Part shown: piece after piece, positions 43,479 through 51,896 of the stretch
Numbering within the stretch: the first letter of the stretch is position 1
Layout of the letters: each line of letters begins with the position of its first letter
Origin: Brachybacterium sp. FME24
GTDB taxonomy: Bacteria; Actinomycetota; Actinomycetes; Actinomycetales; Dermabacteraceae
NCBI RefSeq assembly: GCF_014897705.1
Contig: NZ_JABUXV010000011.1
Span: forward strand, 1-64,000
Direction of reading: 5' to 3'
Length of the DNA: 64,000 nucleotides
Translations under genes and position numbers: made by a program
Notes under the pieces: model-generated
What the model was told of the DNA's origin: nothing
The model's database searches: none
Seen by the model: the letters and a program-made list of their open reading frames with translations, nothing else

Positions 43479-44210
43479 TCACAGCCCAAACAGCCGCTCC
43501 GCGTTGCGGTGCATGATCAGGTGCTCCTCGTGCTCGTCGAGGCCAGCGGCTCGAAAGGCACCGACGGCCAGGGCCGGGTCGATCAAGGTGGAGTCGGTAC
43601 CGAATAGGATCCGCTCGGGGCCGGCCCGGTCGAGCACCCAGCGGATTCGGTCCGCCTCGGGCTGGGAATACCCGGGCTCGAGCCAGAGGCGATCGGTGCG
43701 GCGTATCGCCTCGGGGGCGAGCCTCCAGGCCGGACCGCCCATGTGCCCGGCGATCACTTGCACATCGTCCACCTGCGCGACCGTCTCTGCGAGGTCCAGC
43801 AATTGAGTCCCCCAGGAATGCACGAGCACCGGGAGCTTCCGTTCGGCGCACAGTCGCAGGGCATCGGCCATCTGCGGGGACCCGGCAGGAGTGGCCGCGT
43901 AGTCGGTGTGGATCTTCGCGCCGAGGAACAGTCCGGAGGGCAGCAACTCGTCGAGCTGCGTCTCGCCCTCGCCGAGGAATCGGGGGTCGACCACGAACAT
44001 CCCGCGCAGGCGGTCTTGCCCGGTGATCGCGGCCGCCAGTGCGGGGTTCCCGCTGACCGCATCGTAAGTGACGGCCTCCACCCCGGAGACGAGCTGGATG
44101 TCGATGTCGTGCGCGTCCATGGAGCGCAGGTTGTCCGCTGTGCTCCCCCGGTCGGGCCCGAAGAACCACGGTCCCAGATGGGCGTGGACATCGATGATGC
44201 GCGTGGTCAT
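43479..44210 (-). CDS. Amidohydrolase-family protein (metal-dependent TIM barrel)
   Basis: 243 residues from ATG 44210, overlapping the previous gene by four bases (ATGA) with ggaggcccgag before it. RIIDVHAHLGPW carries the HxH metal pair, LFLGAKIHTDYA and KLPVLVHSWG further His residues, VIAGHMGGP the next, and RILFGTDSTLI the final Asp. This is the amidohydrolase-2 (ACMSD-like) pattern used by decarboxylases, lactonases and hydratases. It lies after DegT and a degenerate relative, so lactone opening or decarboxylation of a sugar-acid intermediate is possible. Confidence 0.85.
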   Translation of the reverse strand: MTTRIIDVHAHLGPWFFGPDRGSTADNLRSMDAHDIDIQLVSGVEAVTYDAVSGNPALAAAITGQDRLRGMFVVDPRFLGEGETQLDELLPSGLFLGAKIHTDYAATPAGSPQMADALRLCAERKLPVLVHSWGTQLLDLAETVAQVDDVQVIAGHMGGPAWRLAPEAIRRTDRLWLEPGYSQPEADRIRWVLDRAGPERILFGTDSTLIDPALAVGAFRAAGLDEHEEHLIMHRNAERLFGL

Positions 44211-44914
44211 CTCGGGCCTCCGCTCAGGCGAAGGAGGTTCCCGGAGGTCACCAGGCCCTGCTGCGTCGCATCGAGTCCGCTCGAGCGCAGCCGTTCGAGG
44301 GCGGAGTGCTCCTCGGACCATCCGCTGCGGGCGCCGAAGACGAGCCGCTGCGCTCCGACGTGCTCGGAGATGGTCTCCCAAGCGTCGGGGCCGCCCAGCA
44401 ATCTGGTGGAGGCGTGGAATCCAGGTTCCTCGCGGGCGGCAAGAATGAACTCCCCCGCGTCGTAGAAATGCTGGTCCAGGAAGACGACCGTCGCGCCGAG
44501 ACCCATCATCGCAAGACCAACGGATCGGGTCGATCCCTCGACCAGCACAGCCAGCCCCAGCGCGGTGGCCCGGCGGGTGAGCAGTCGTAGACGCGGCGCG
44601 GTGCCGGGGATGCCTTGGCGCGTGGTCGCGAAGCGGACCAGGCGTGTGCCGCGGTCGGCGGCGGCCGCCATTCGTGATTCGGCATCGACTGGATTGCGCA
44701 GGTCGACTCCGCACACGAACGTCCACCCGAAGGTCCGGGAGGCGTCGTCAGCCTCACGGTTGCCGGTTTCTGGGTCGTAACTCAGAGCCCGAAGACCGGA
44801 GACGGCGCCGCCGGCGATGCCTGCGGCTTCGAGGCGAGTCTGCATATCGGCAGCCGTCAGCCTTCGCCCGGTCGTGATGTCCCTGCCGATGAGCAGGTCG
44901 CAGTCGAGGATCAT
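44207..44914 (-). CDS. Degenerate amidohydrolase-family protein
   Basis: 235 residues; ATG overlaps the DegT stop (ATGA). The length and order of segments parallel the downstream amidohydrolase: ILDCDLLIGRDITTG at the HxH position, GWTFVCGVDLRNPVD, GTRLVRFATTRQGIPGTA, LAVLVEGSTRSVG, RLVFGARSGWSEEHS at the FGTDS position. The HxH pair is DxD-like here, the HSW and GHM His residues are absent and the final Asp is replaced by Arg-Ser. It therefore probably cannot bind the usual metal and may be a partner subunit of its neighbour. Confidence 0.7.
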   Translation of the reverse strand: MILDCDLLIGRDITTGRRLTAADMQTRLEAAGIAGGAVSGLRALSYDPETGNREADDASRTFGWTFVCGVDLRNPVDAESRMAAAADRGTRLVRFATTRQGIPGTAPRLRLLTRRATALGLAVLVEGSTRSVGLAMMGLGATVVFLDQHFYDAGEFILAAREEPGFHASTRLLGGPDAWETISEHVGAQRLVFGARSGWSEEHSALERLRSSGLDATQQGLVTSGNLLRLSGGPR

Positions 44915-46155
44915 ACGGGCATCACCGCTTCGTGGACCTTGACGATCGCCTCGGCCATCGCATCAACCTGCTGGTCGGTGAGGTTCTCGTTCCAGGGGAT
45001 CGCCAGCAGTCGCTCTGACACGAGCGCCTCAGCGACCGGACAATCGCCGTCGGGGTACTCGGCCCTTCCGCGGATCGGGTACCCCGATCCTCCGTAGGCC
45101 GTGGGTTCCCGCAGCACGGGCTCCTGGTACAGCGGGCGGGCGATATATCCGGCCACACAGGGCACCCCTTCGGCGTTCAGAGCGGCCGCGAACCATCTCA
45201 GCTCCTTGTGGGTGAGCCCGTCGATCATCAGCGGGTAGTACCAGTAGGTATGGATACCGCTGGGTGTCGGCGTGGTCAGCCCCCGCAGCTGTTCCAGCGC
45301 ATCGCTGAGCCGGTAGGCGCTGTGGCGCCGTCGTTCCACGACTGCTTGCAGTTTCGTCAACTGCACTCGTGCCACCGCGCCGCTGAGCTCGGGCATCCGG
45401 TAGTTCAGTGCGAAGGAGAGGTAGGTGCGTTCCCCGGTGTCGCGGGGCCACGCCTTGTCCGCGAACAGCCTCATCGAGCGGGCCAACTGCTCGTCGTCGG
45501 TGATCACCAGGCCGCCGTCACCGGTGGTGATGTGCTTGGTCTGCTGCAGGGAGAAGCACCCAAGGTGACCGATGGTCCCGACCAGGGGGCCATGGGTCGT
45601 CTCGCGTGTCAGATAGGCCTGGGCGCAGTCCTCTATGAGGAGCACGCCAGCAGTGTCGGCGATCCGGCGCAGTTCGCTGACTTCAGCTGCACCTCCGAAG
45701 AGGTGCACCACGACGATGGCACGGGTCCGGGAGGTGATCCTGCGCCGGACGTCCTCCGGGTCGAGGCATCCGGTGGCCGGGTCGAGGTCCGCAAACACCG
45801 GTATCGCGTTCTGGGCGAGAATCGGCAGCACCGAACCCATGTCGGAGATCGGCGGGACGATGATCTCGTCGCCCGGGGCCGGGTCGACCGCCGCGACGGC
45901 CAGGTGAAGGGCCGCTGTGCCGCTGGAGCAGGCGACAGCGTGGGCCGAACCCATCATCTCGGCGAACTCGCTCTGCAGTGCTTTGACTTCTGTGCCCCAC
46001 ACTCCGGAGAGCATCCCGGAGCGCAGGACCCGCAGGACTGCCACCTCCTCCTCGTCCCCAATGGTGCGGCCCGCGGCGTCGTTAGTGGTGGGCAGAGACC
46101 CGTGCGGGACTATCGCGGGGCCGCCATCGAGAGCAAGGAGCGGTTCAGCGGGCAT
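44911..46155 (-). CDS. DegT/DnrJ/EryC1-family PLP aminotransferase
   Basis: 414 residues from ATG 46155; ATG 46161 and 46179 are in-frame alternatives, all within the end of the ATPase gene. AVACSSGTAALHLAVAA, EIIVPPISDMGSVLPIL, LIEDCAQAYLT (Asp176) and CFSLQQTKHITTGDGG with the PLP Lys207 are the signature of sugar aminotransferases or of dehydratase relatives that keep His instead; here Lys is present, so an aminotransferase is expected. In a transport/catabolic operon it may remove an amino group from an imported amino sugar, in the reverse sense of its usual biosynthetic role (inference). Confidence 0.87.
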   Translation of the reverse strand: MPAEPLLALDGGPAIVPHGSLPTTNDAAGRTIGDEEEVAVLRVLRSGMLSGVWGTEVKALQSEFAEMMGSAHAVACSSGTAALHLAVAAVDPAPGDEIIVPPISDMGSVLPILAQNAIPVFADLDPATGCLDPEDVRRRITSRTRAIVVVHLFGGAAEVSELRRIADTAGVLLIEDCAQAYLTRETTHGPLVGTIGHLGCFSLQQTKHITTGDGGLVITDDEQLARSMRLFADKAWPRDTGERTYLSFALNYRMPELSGAVARVQLTKLQAVVERRRHSAYRLSDALEQLRGLTTPTPSGIHTYWYYPLMIDGLTHKELRWFAAALNAEGVPCVAGYIARPLYQEPVLREPTAYGGSGYPIRGRAEYPDGDCPVAEALVSERLLAIPWNENLTDQQVDAMAEAIVKVHEAVMPV

Positions 46156-47881
46156 CGGCATGTACCGGGAGCACGGCATCCAGTAGCGTCCGGGTGTACT
46201 CGTGGCGGGGTCGGGAGAAGATGTCGAAGGTCGCGCCGGTCTCGACGACCTTTCCTGACTTCATGACCATGACCTCGTCAGCGAACCTTTCGACCACGGC
46301 AAGGTTGTGGGTGATAAGCAGGATCGAGAAGCCGAGCTCCTCGCGGAGGGAGTCGAGCAGCTCGAGCACCTGGGCTTGCACCGAGGCGTCCAGTGCCGAC
46401 GTCGGCTCGTCGGCGACCAGAAGATCCGGTTCGAGAGCGAGCGCCCGAGCGATCGCCACCCGCTGCTGCTCACCGCCGGAGAGCTGTCTGGGATATAGAT
46501 CCGCGTAGCTGCCCGGCAGTTGCACCCGGTCAAGCAGGTCCAGAGCGTTACGTCGACGGTCATGCTTGGATCCGATGCGGTTGATGCGCAGGGGCTCGGC
46601 AATGTTCTCCGCCACGGTGGAGGCGGGGAGCAGCGAGCCGTAGGGGCTCTGGAAGACCATCTGCATGGAACGTCGCTGTAGACGCAATTCCCTGCGCCCC
46701 ATCGCGAGAACATCCCGCCCGTCGAAGTGGACCTCACCGTCGGTAGGTTCGATCAGCCGCAGCACCAGGCGGGCGAGGGTTGACTTTCCAGATCCGGATT
46801 CGCCGACGACCCCGAGGGTGCCGCCCCTGGCGAGCTCGAAAGTGACGTCGTCCACGGCTCGGATCGGCCCCGCCGCCCCGGGGAACACCTTGACCAGTCC
46901 GCGAGCGTGGACGAGCGGTATCGGACCGCTCGGTGCCGGAGCAGTGGGTACTGGCCGCCCCGGCTCGCCGAGGTGCCCGCCGGTCGATCCAGCCGGCACC
47001 TCGCGCGCTGGCGTTTCCGCGGGCCCGGCCGGTGACATCGGCTCCGCGGATTGCGTGTCCTCGGAGGGAGTGAGGACCTGCTCGGGAGGCCGGATGTCCA
47101 TGGCGGACTCCAGCAGCATCTTGGTGTACGGGTCCTCGGGGGCGGTGAGCAGCTGCTGCATCGTTCCCTGCTCGCGCACCTCACCGTGACGCAGCACCAC
47201 GCCGTCCTCAGCCAGATATCGAGCGACCCCCAGGTCGTGCGTGATCATCACCAGGGCCATGCCCTCATCCTGCATATGGGACAGCAGGTCGAGAATCTGC
47301 TTCTGCACGGTGACGTCCAACGCAGTGGTCGGCTCATCGGCTATCACCAAGCGGGGCCGGGTGATGGTCGCCATTGCGATCATCGCGCGCTGGCGCATGC
47401 CGCCGGAGAGCTGGAAGGGATACATCTTCACCCGTCGCTCCGGTTCGGGTATGCCAACTTCCCCCAGCGCTTCGATGGCGCGCTTGCGGGCTTCCTGGCG
47501 CGTTCCCAGTCCGTGCCACAAGATCGCCTCGGACAGCTGCCTCTCGAGGGTGAGCGAGGGGTTCAGAGCTTCCATGGCGTTCTGGAAGACCATTCCCACT
47601 TCTCGCCCGCGAGTTCTGCGCAGACGATTCTTTCCAGCTGCGATCAGGTCGACCCTGTCCCCGGAACCGAGCTCGAGGTGTGCGGAGCCCGAGACCTTCG
47701 CGTTGCTGGGCAGCAGTCCCAGGATCGCGCGCATAGAGACGCTCTTGCCGGAACCGGATTCTCCGATCACTGCGGTGGCACCCTGGTCGGGTAACTGGAG
47801 GTCCAAGCCCTTGACGGCGTGGACTGTCGAGCCGTCGGTCATCGAGAAGTCAACAACCAGATCGGAGACGTCGAGAAGCAT
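46145..47881 (-). CDS. Fused Opp/Dpp-type ABC transporter ATPase (DppD-DppF)
   Basis: 578 residues with two complete ATPase domains. Domain 1 (about 1-260): Walker A GESGSGKS at 40-47, Q-loop VFQNAMEALNP, LSGGMRQR, Walker B LVIADEPTTALD, switch His in MITHD. A Pro/Ala-rich linker covers ~265-325. Domain 2: GESGSGKST, VFQSPYGSLLP, LSGGEQQR, LLVADEPTSALDAS, LLITHN. Each carries the C-terminal oligopeptide-ATPase extension (HEYTRTLLDAVLP). It powers the permease pair encoded upstream. Gap to the upstream permease gene is 25 bp. Confidence 0.94.
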   Translation of the reverse strand: MLLDVSDLVVDFSMTDGSTVHAVKGLDLQLPDQGATAVIGESGSGKSVSMRAILGLLPSNAKVSGSAHLELGSGDRVDLIAAGKNRLRRTRGREVGMVFQNAMEALNPSLTLERQLSEAILWHGLGTRQEARKRAIEALGEVGIPEPERRVKMYPFQLSGGMRQRAMIAMATITRPRLVIADEPTTALDVTVQKQILDLLSHMQDEGMALVMITHDLGVARYLAEDGVVLRHGEVREQGTMQQLLTAPEDPYTKMLLESAMDIRPPEQVLTPSEDTQSAEPMSPAGPAETPAREVPAGSTGGHLGEPGRPVPTAPAPSGPIPLVHARGLVKVFPGAAGPIRAVDDVTFELARGGTLGVVGESGSGKSTLARLVLRLIEPTDGEVHFDGRDVLAMGRRELRLQRRSMQMVFQSPYGSLLPASTVAENIAEPLRINRIGSKHDRRRNALDLLDRVQLPGSYADLYPRQLSGGEQQRVAIARALALEPDLLVADEPTSALDASVQAQVLELLDSLREELGFSILLITHNLAVVERFADEVMVMKSGKVVETGATFDIFSRPRHEYTRTLLDAVLPVHADAR

Positions 47882-47906
47882 GAATAAGTCCTTCCTGGTC
47901 TATCGG

Positions 47907-48812
47907 CTAGGTCTCGTCGACGTCGAAGGCGTCGCGCACGCCATCGCCGATGAAGGTAAAGGCGACCATGATCGCGATGAAGATGATCGTGGGCCAGGCG
48001 ATCAGGTGCGGATGGTTCAGGACATAGGCATAGCCGTCGATGATCATCGAGCCCAGCGAAGGCGTCGGTGGTGCGACTCCGAGGCCGAGAATCGCCAGGC
48101 CAGACTCGGCGAGCATGTTGGCGGGAATGCCAAAGCTGACGGTGACCAGCACCGGGCCAAGAGCGTTGGGGACCATGTAGCGCATCACCAGCGTCCATCC
48201 ACCGGCACCCATGGAGCGGCCAGCCTCGACGTACTCCATAGTCTTCAGTCGCATGATCTGCGCGCGCAGCAGGCGAGACTGGCCAACCCACGAAGCGATC
48301 GACAAGGCGAGGATGATGGCCCAGGTCGAACGGCCCATGACCGCGACCAGCAGGACCGCGAAGAGATACCCGGGGAAGGCGAACATCACGTCGGTTGCGG
48401 CCATCAGGATCTGGTCGTACTTGCCGCCTTTGTACCCAGCCACGAGGCCGATCACAAAGGCGACGGAGAGGGAGATCAGCTCCGCTGCGATCGCGATGAA
48501 CAGCGCGGTGCGGATCGAATAGATCAACCGGGAGAAAATGTCCCGGCCCAACGGGTCCGTCCCCATGACGAACCCATCGCTGAAGGAGGGCAGCAGCTCC
48601 TGGCCGGCGTGAATGGTCGCATACCCATAGGGCGCGATGATCGGCGAAGCCAGCGCTACCACCGAAACCACCAGAATGAAGGCGAGACTTATTACCGCCA
48701 GCCAATTGCGCAGGAAGCGCTGCCATCGACGCGTCCATTCACTGGTTGCGCGTGGTGCCGACGCAGTGATGGCCGCCGACTCCTCTACGCCCGATTTCGC
48801 GGTAGCAGTCAT
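47907..48812 (-). CDS. Opp/Dpp-type ABC permease (DppC)
   Basis: 301 residues. The N-terminal DppC segment NWLAVISLAFILVVSVVALASPIIAPYG is followed by GTDPLGRDIFSRLIYSIRTALFIAI, the OppC hallmark. The EAA loop is EYVEAGRSMGAGGWTLVMRYMVPNALGPVLV. ESGLAILGLGVAPPTPSLGSMI is the conserved C-terminal signature. Start shares one base with the dppB stop (TGATG). Confidence 0.94.
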   Translation of the reverse strand: MTATAKSGVEESAAITASAPRATSEWTRRWQRFLRNWLAVISLAFILVVSVVALASPIIAPYGYATIHAGQELLPSFSDGFVMGTDPLGRDIFSRLIYSIRTALFIAIAAELISLSVAFVIGLVAGYKGGKYDQILMAATDVMFAFPGYLFAVLLVAVMGRSTWAIILALSIASWVGQSRLLRAQIMRLKTMEYVEAGRSMGAGGWTLVMRYMVPNALGPVLVTVSFGIPANMLAESGLAILGLGVAPPTPSLGSMIIDGYAYVLNHPHLIAWPTIIFIAIMVAFTFIGDGVRDAFDVDET

Positions 48813-49876
48813 CAGATTGCTCCTCTCGTCGCCGTGCCTTCAGCCGAGACAGGCTGACCGGTGTCCCCGGTGCCGTCGCCATCGGCGACGTCCTGTCGGC
48901 GGCGCCCCTCGGAAGCCAGTCCGAGGTCGGCTCGCACTCTCGGGTCCACCGCCGCGTAGCTGAGATCGACCAGGAGGTTCATCACCATCAGCAGTGCAGC
49001 GAAGAAGAGTGTCGTGCCCATCAGCAGCGGCATGTCTCGACTGACCGCCGCCTGGGTGAAGTAGTGCCCTAGCCCAGGGATACCGAAGATCTGCTCGACG
49101 AAGATCGTTCCGGTCGCGAGAGAGGCGAACATCGGTCCGACCACGGTCACCAGCGGCATCAGCGAGTTGCGCAGCACATGGCCGATCAGTACCGCGCTCT
49201 CTCGTCCGCCCTTGGCCCGGGCGGTGACGACGTACTCCTGCCTCAGGTTCTCCAGCATCGAGGAGCGCACATATCGTGCGAGTACTCCGATCGGGGCGAT
49301 CGCGAGCGCCAAGGTGGGCAGGACCATGTGCTCCGGCCCCTGCCAGCCATATAGGGGCAGGACCCCGAGCGCGACCCCGAAGATCAATACCAGCACCAGG
49401 CCGGCGAGGTAGTTGGGCAGACCGTTCCCGATGGTCGCCACGAACATCGTGCCGGTATCGAGAATCGTGCGTCGTCGCACTGCCGCCAATATTCCGATCG
49501 GCAGAGCTACTCCGACCGCGACCAGGGTTGCGGTCACCGCTAGTGCTGCCGAGATCGGGAAGGCGGAGGCGATGATCTCCTCCACCGTGCGGTGGGGGTA
49601 CCGGTAGCTCGGCCCCAAGTCTCCGGTGACGGCGCCCGTCATGAACGTCGTGTACTGCTCCCACATCGGCACTTCGGCCCCGTAGCGGTCCCCGAGCTCC
49701 GAACGAGTCTCGGACGTGGCCTGTTGAGCGAGGCTCACGTTGCCTCCACCCGCAGCCTGGATCCCGGCAAAGTCCCCTGGAGCCAGCTGCAACAGGCCAA
49801 AAGTCAGAACCGAGACGGCGAACAGACACAGCACCAGACGGACCAGGCGGCGTCCGACGAACATGACGATCTTCAT
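48812..49876 (-). CDS. Opp/Dpp-type ABC permease (DppB)
   Basis: 354 residues from ATG 49876 (taggaggatcg upstream). RRLVRLVLCLFAVSVLTFGLLQLAPGDFAG is the DppB N-terminus; a long external loop (ELGDRYGAEVPMWEQYTTFMTGAVTGDLG) precedes the transmembrane core. EYVVTARAKGGRESAVLIGHVLRNSLMPLVTVVG is the EAA loop. FVEQIFGIPGLGHYFTQAAVSRDMPLLMGTTLF is the family signature. The C-terminal ~35-residue hydrophilic tail is longer than usual. Confidence 0.94.
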   Translation of the reverse strand: MKIVMFVGRRLVRLVLCLFAVSVLTFGLLQLAPGDFAGIQAAGGGNVSLAQQATSETRSELGDRYGAEVPMWEQYTTFMTGAVTGDLGPSYRYPHRTVEEIIASAFPISAALAVTATLVAVGVALPIGILAAVRRRTILDTGTMFVATIGNGLPNYLAGLVLVLIFGVALGVLPLYGWQGPEHMVLPTLALAIAPIGVLARYVRSSMLENLRQEYVVTARAKGGRESAVLIGHVLRNSLMPLVTVVGPMFASLATGTIFVEQIFGIPGLGHYFTQAAVSRDMPLLMGTTLFFAALLMVMNLLVDLSYAAVDPRVRADLGLASEGRRRQDVADGDGTGDTGQPVSAEGTATRGAI

Positions 49877-49907
49877 CGATCCTCCTAACAGGTGAGCGTG
49901 CGCTCGT

Positions 49908-51662
49908 CTACTCGGACACTGAGAGGTGTTTGTAGTAGTAGCCCTCCGGCGAGGGGCGCAGTTGAATGCCGCTGAGCCGGTCGGACCCAGCGAGCAGTTG
50001 TGATCCCCACGCCAGCGGGACGGTGTACGCGAGCTGCTCGCGCTGCTTCGCAGCGTCGATGAACTTCCGGGCCCGCTCGTCCACATCCAAGGTGGTCACT
50101 GCTTCCCCTGCCATCTCGGCATACTGCTGGGCTTCGTCCGTGGACCTGGTGGAGAGGATCTCCTCGACCTTGCCCGCGACCTGGGCGCCGTTCATACTCT
50201 CGTCGCCCTGAACGGCCTGCAGCTCCTCCCATGCCTCGTAGGGCATCGAGAACTGCCGGACGTGGTCAGAGCCGAAGATGTTCAAGATCCAATTGGTCAT
50301 GGTCGAGACACCGGCGAACGACCCGTAGTAGTAACTCATGGACGAGGTGTCCTCGTGTGCCTGCCAGCGGGTCTCGGAATGCACGCCCGCCTCGAGGATG
50401 TCGATGGTGACATCCAATCCGAGCACGTCGATGAGTCCTTCGCGCAGGATTTCGAGCATGGGCTCCTCGTAACCCGCCTGGATCCGTAGCCCGGGCAGGT
50501 CATCCATGACGCCGGCCTCCTCGAGTAGCGCTCGGGCGCCGTCGGGGTCGAATGGCGCCACCAATTCCTCGCTCCAGCCGGGAACGCTGTCGGGGATAAG
50601 GGAGCCCGCTGCCACGATCCCGGCGTTGGTCGCGGCCAGTGCCTCACGGTCGATCGCCATCGAGATGGCTCGACGCACCTGCTGGTCCTGGATCGCCTCG
50701 TGCCCTCCCCACATCGACTGCAGGTAGAAGGTGGAGTACCCATCAACCCGGACCGTGGATACCTCCAGGTCAGGATCGGTTTGCAGGGTCTCTCCCGTCA
50801 CGCCGATGATGTCGAGCTCTCCATTGCGAAAAGAGAGAGTCTGGGTGGTCAGTTCGCCAGAGAGCTGAACGGTGATTCTCTGGACTTGAACGTTGTCGGC
50901 GTCCCAGTACTCAGGGTTCTTCTCCATCTCCAGGGTCGAGTTGGGAACCCAGTTGGTGAGCACATAGGGGCCGTTCCCCACCCAGTTCTCGGGCAGGGTC
51001 CAGTTCTGCGGCTCCGCTTCTACGGAGGGCGGGTGGAGCACGCTCATCGAGTAGTGGGTCATATTCAACAGCAGGTCCGGATTCGGGCCCTCCAGCTCGA
51101 TCACGACGGTCGATTCGTCCGGAGCGCTGATGCCGACGTCAGCCCAGGTATCCAGGGCGCCGGCCTGGAAATCGGCAGCCCCCCGGATCTGGGCACTGGG
51201 CAGATAGCTCGAGGCGCCGGTGGTGTAACCCGATCCTGCTCCGCTGGGGCTCAGCAGCCGTTGGAAGGACCAGACGGCGTCCTCTGCCGTGATCGGGTCG
51301 CCGTTGGACCAGTTGCCCTGGCGCAGATGGAACGTATAGGTCAGCTCGTCCTCAGAGACGTCCCAGGACTCCGCGATGGCGGGGACCACCTCGGAGCCGG
51401 TCTCGTCCTGCATCACCAGGCCTTCCATCATGCTGGCAGGCAGGATGTACATGCTGCTGTTGACGTAATGCGGGTCGAGACTATCGATGTCTGAGGTCCG
51501 GGCGATGGTGATAGCGGGGCCGTCGTCGCCCCCGCCGCTTCCTCCTCCGCCGGAACCGGAACCGAAGATCGAGCAACCGGTGGCGAGCAGGCCGGTCCCG
51601 CCGATGCCGGCGCCCAGCAGGACCCGTCGGTTGAATTGGTTCGAACTCTTGATCACTGCCAT
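49908..51662 (-). CDS. Opp/Dpp-type (family 5) substrate-binding lipoprotein, copy 2
   Basis: 584 residues from ATG 51662 (gaaaggtgaatcac upstream), with ATG 51671 as alternative. NRRVLLGAGIGGTGLLATGCSIFG is a Tat-like lipoprotein signal with Cys30. A Gly/Ser linker follows, then ITIARTSDIDSLDPHYVNSSMYILPASMMEGLVMQD, AESWDVSEDELTYTFHLRQGNWSNGDPITAEDAVWSFQRLLSP and VRRAISMAIDREAL. First gene of the importer operon, 31 bp before dppB. Paralogue of the 41564-43345 protein; the two differ in ligand-facing segments, suggesting two related ligands through one channel. Confidence 0.93.
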   Translation of the reverse strand: MAVIKSSNQFNRRVLLGAGIGGTGLLATGCSIFGSGSGGGGSGGGDDGPAITIARTSDIDSLDPHYVNSSMYILPASMMEGLVMQDETGSEVVPAIAESWDVSEDELTYTFHLRQGNWSNGDPITAEDAVWSFQRLLSPSGAGSGYTTGASSYLPSAQIRGAADFQAGALDTWADVGISAPDESTVVIELEGPNPDLLLNMTHYSMSVLHPPSVEAEPQNWTLPENWVGNGPYVLTNWVPNSTLEMEKNPEYWDADNVQVQRITVQLSGELTTQTLSFRNGELDIIGVTGETLQTDPDLEVSTVRVDGYSTFYLQSMWGGHEAIQDQQVRRAISMAIDREALAATNAGIVAAGSLIPDSVPGWSEELVAPFDPDGARALLEEAGVMDDLPGLRIQAGYEEPMLEILREGLIDVLGLDVTIDILEAGVHSETRWQAHEDTSSMSYYYGSFAGVSTMTNWILNIFGSDHVRQFSMPYEAWEELQAVQGDESMNGAQVAGKVEEILSTRSTDEAQQYAEMAGEAVTTLDVDERARKFIDAAKQREQLAYTVPLAWGSQLLAGSDRLSGIQLRPSPEGYYYKHLSVSE

Positions 51663-51721
51663 GTGATTCACCTTTCCGATACGGTCGGCACCGTCGCCTC
51701 AGGGCGTCCTCGCCCCGTGAC

Positions 51722-51792
51722 CGCAAACGCTTTCTGTGTGAAGCATCACGCTCACTGCAAGCGATGTCAAGGGGGTGTGGCGACCGGTTGCA
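51722..51792. promoter_or_regulatory. Two to three LacI-type operators before the Opp operon
   Basis: CGCAAACGCTTTCT (51722-51735) and TGCAAGCGATGTCA (51756-51769) have CG centres 34 bp apart. A third, half-conserved copy GGCGACCGGTTGCA covers 51779-51792. They lie 60-130 bp upstream of binding protein copy 2. No gene was seen in 51663-51896. Confidence 0.65.
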
Positions 51793-51896
51793 GATCTGGG
51801 GCCACCGTCATCGAATCGTGATCACGAGGCCGCAGGCGGGACCCTTCTGGTCCCGCTCGGGTCACAGTTCCCGGGCTCGCACGGCGTGCCGCCTCG

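Noticed and set aside
44211..44726. N-terminal extension of the amidohydrolase
   Set aside because: It is an out-of-frame reading of the upstream degenerate amidohydrolase; the HxH motif begins at ATG 44210.
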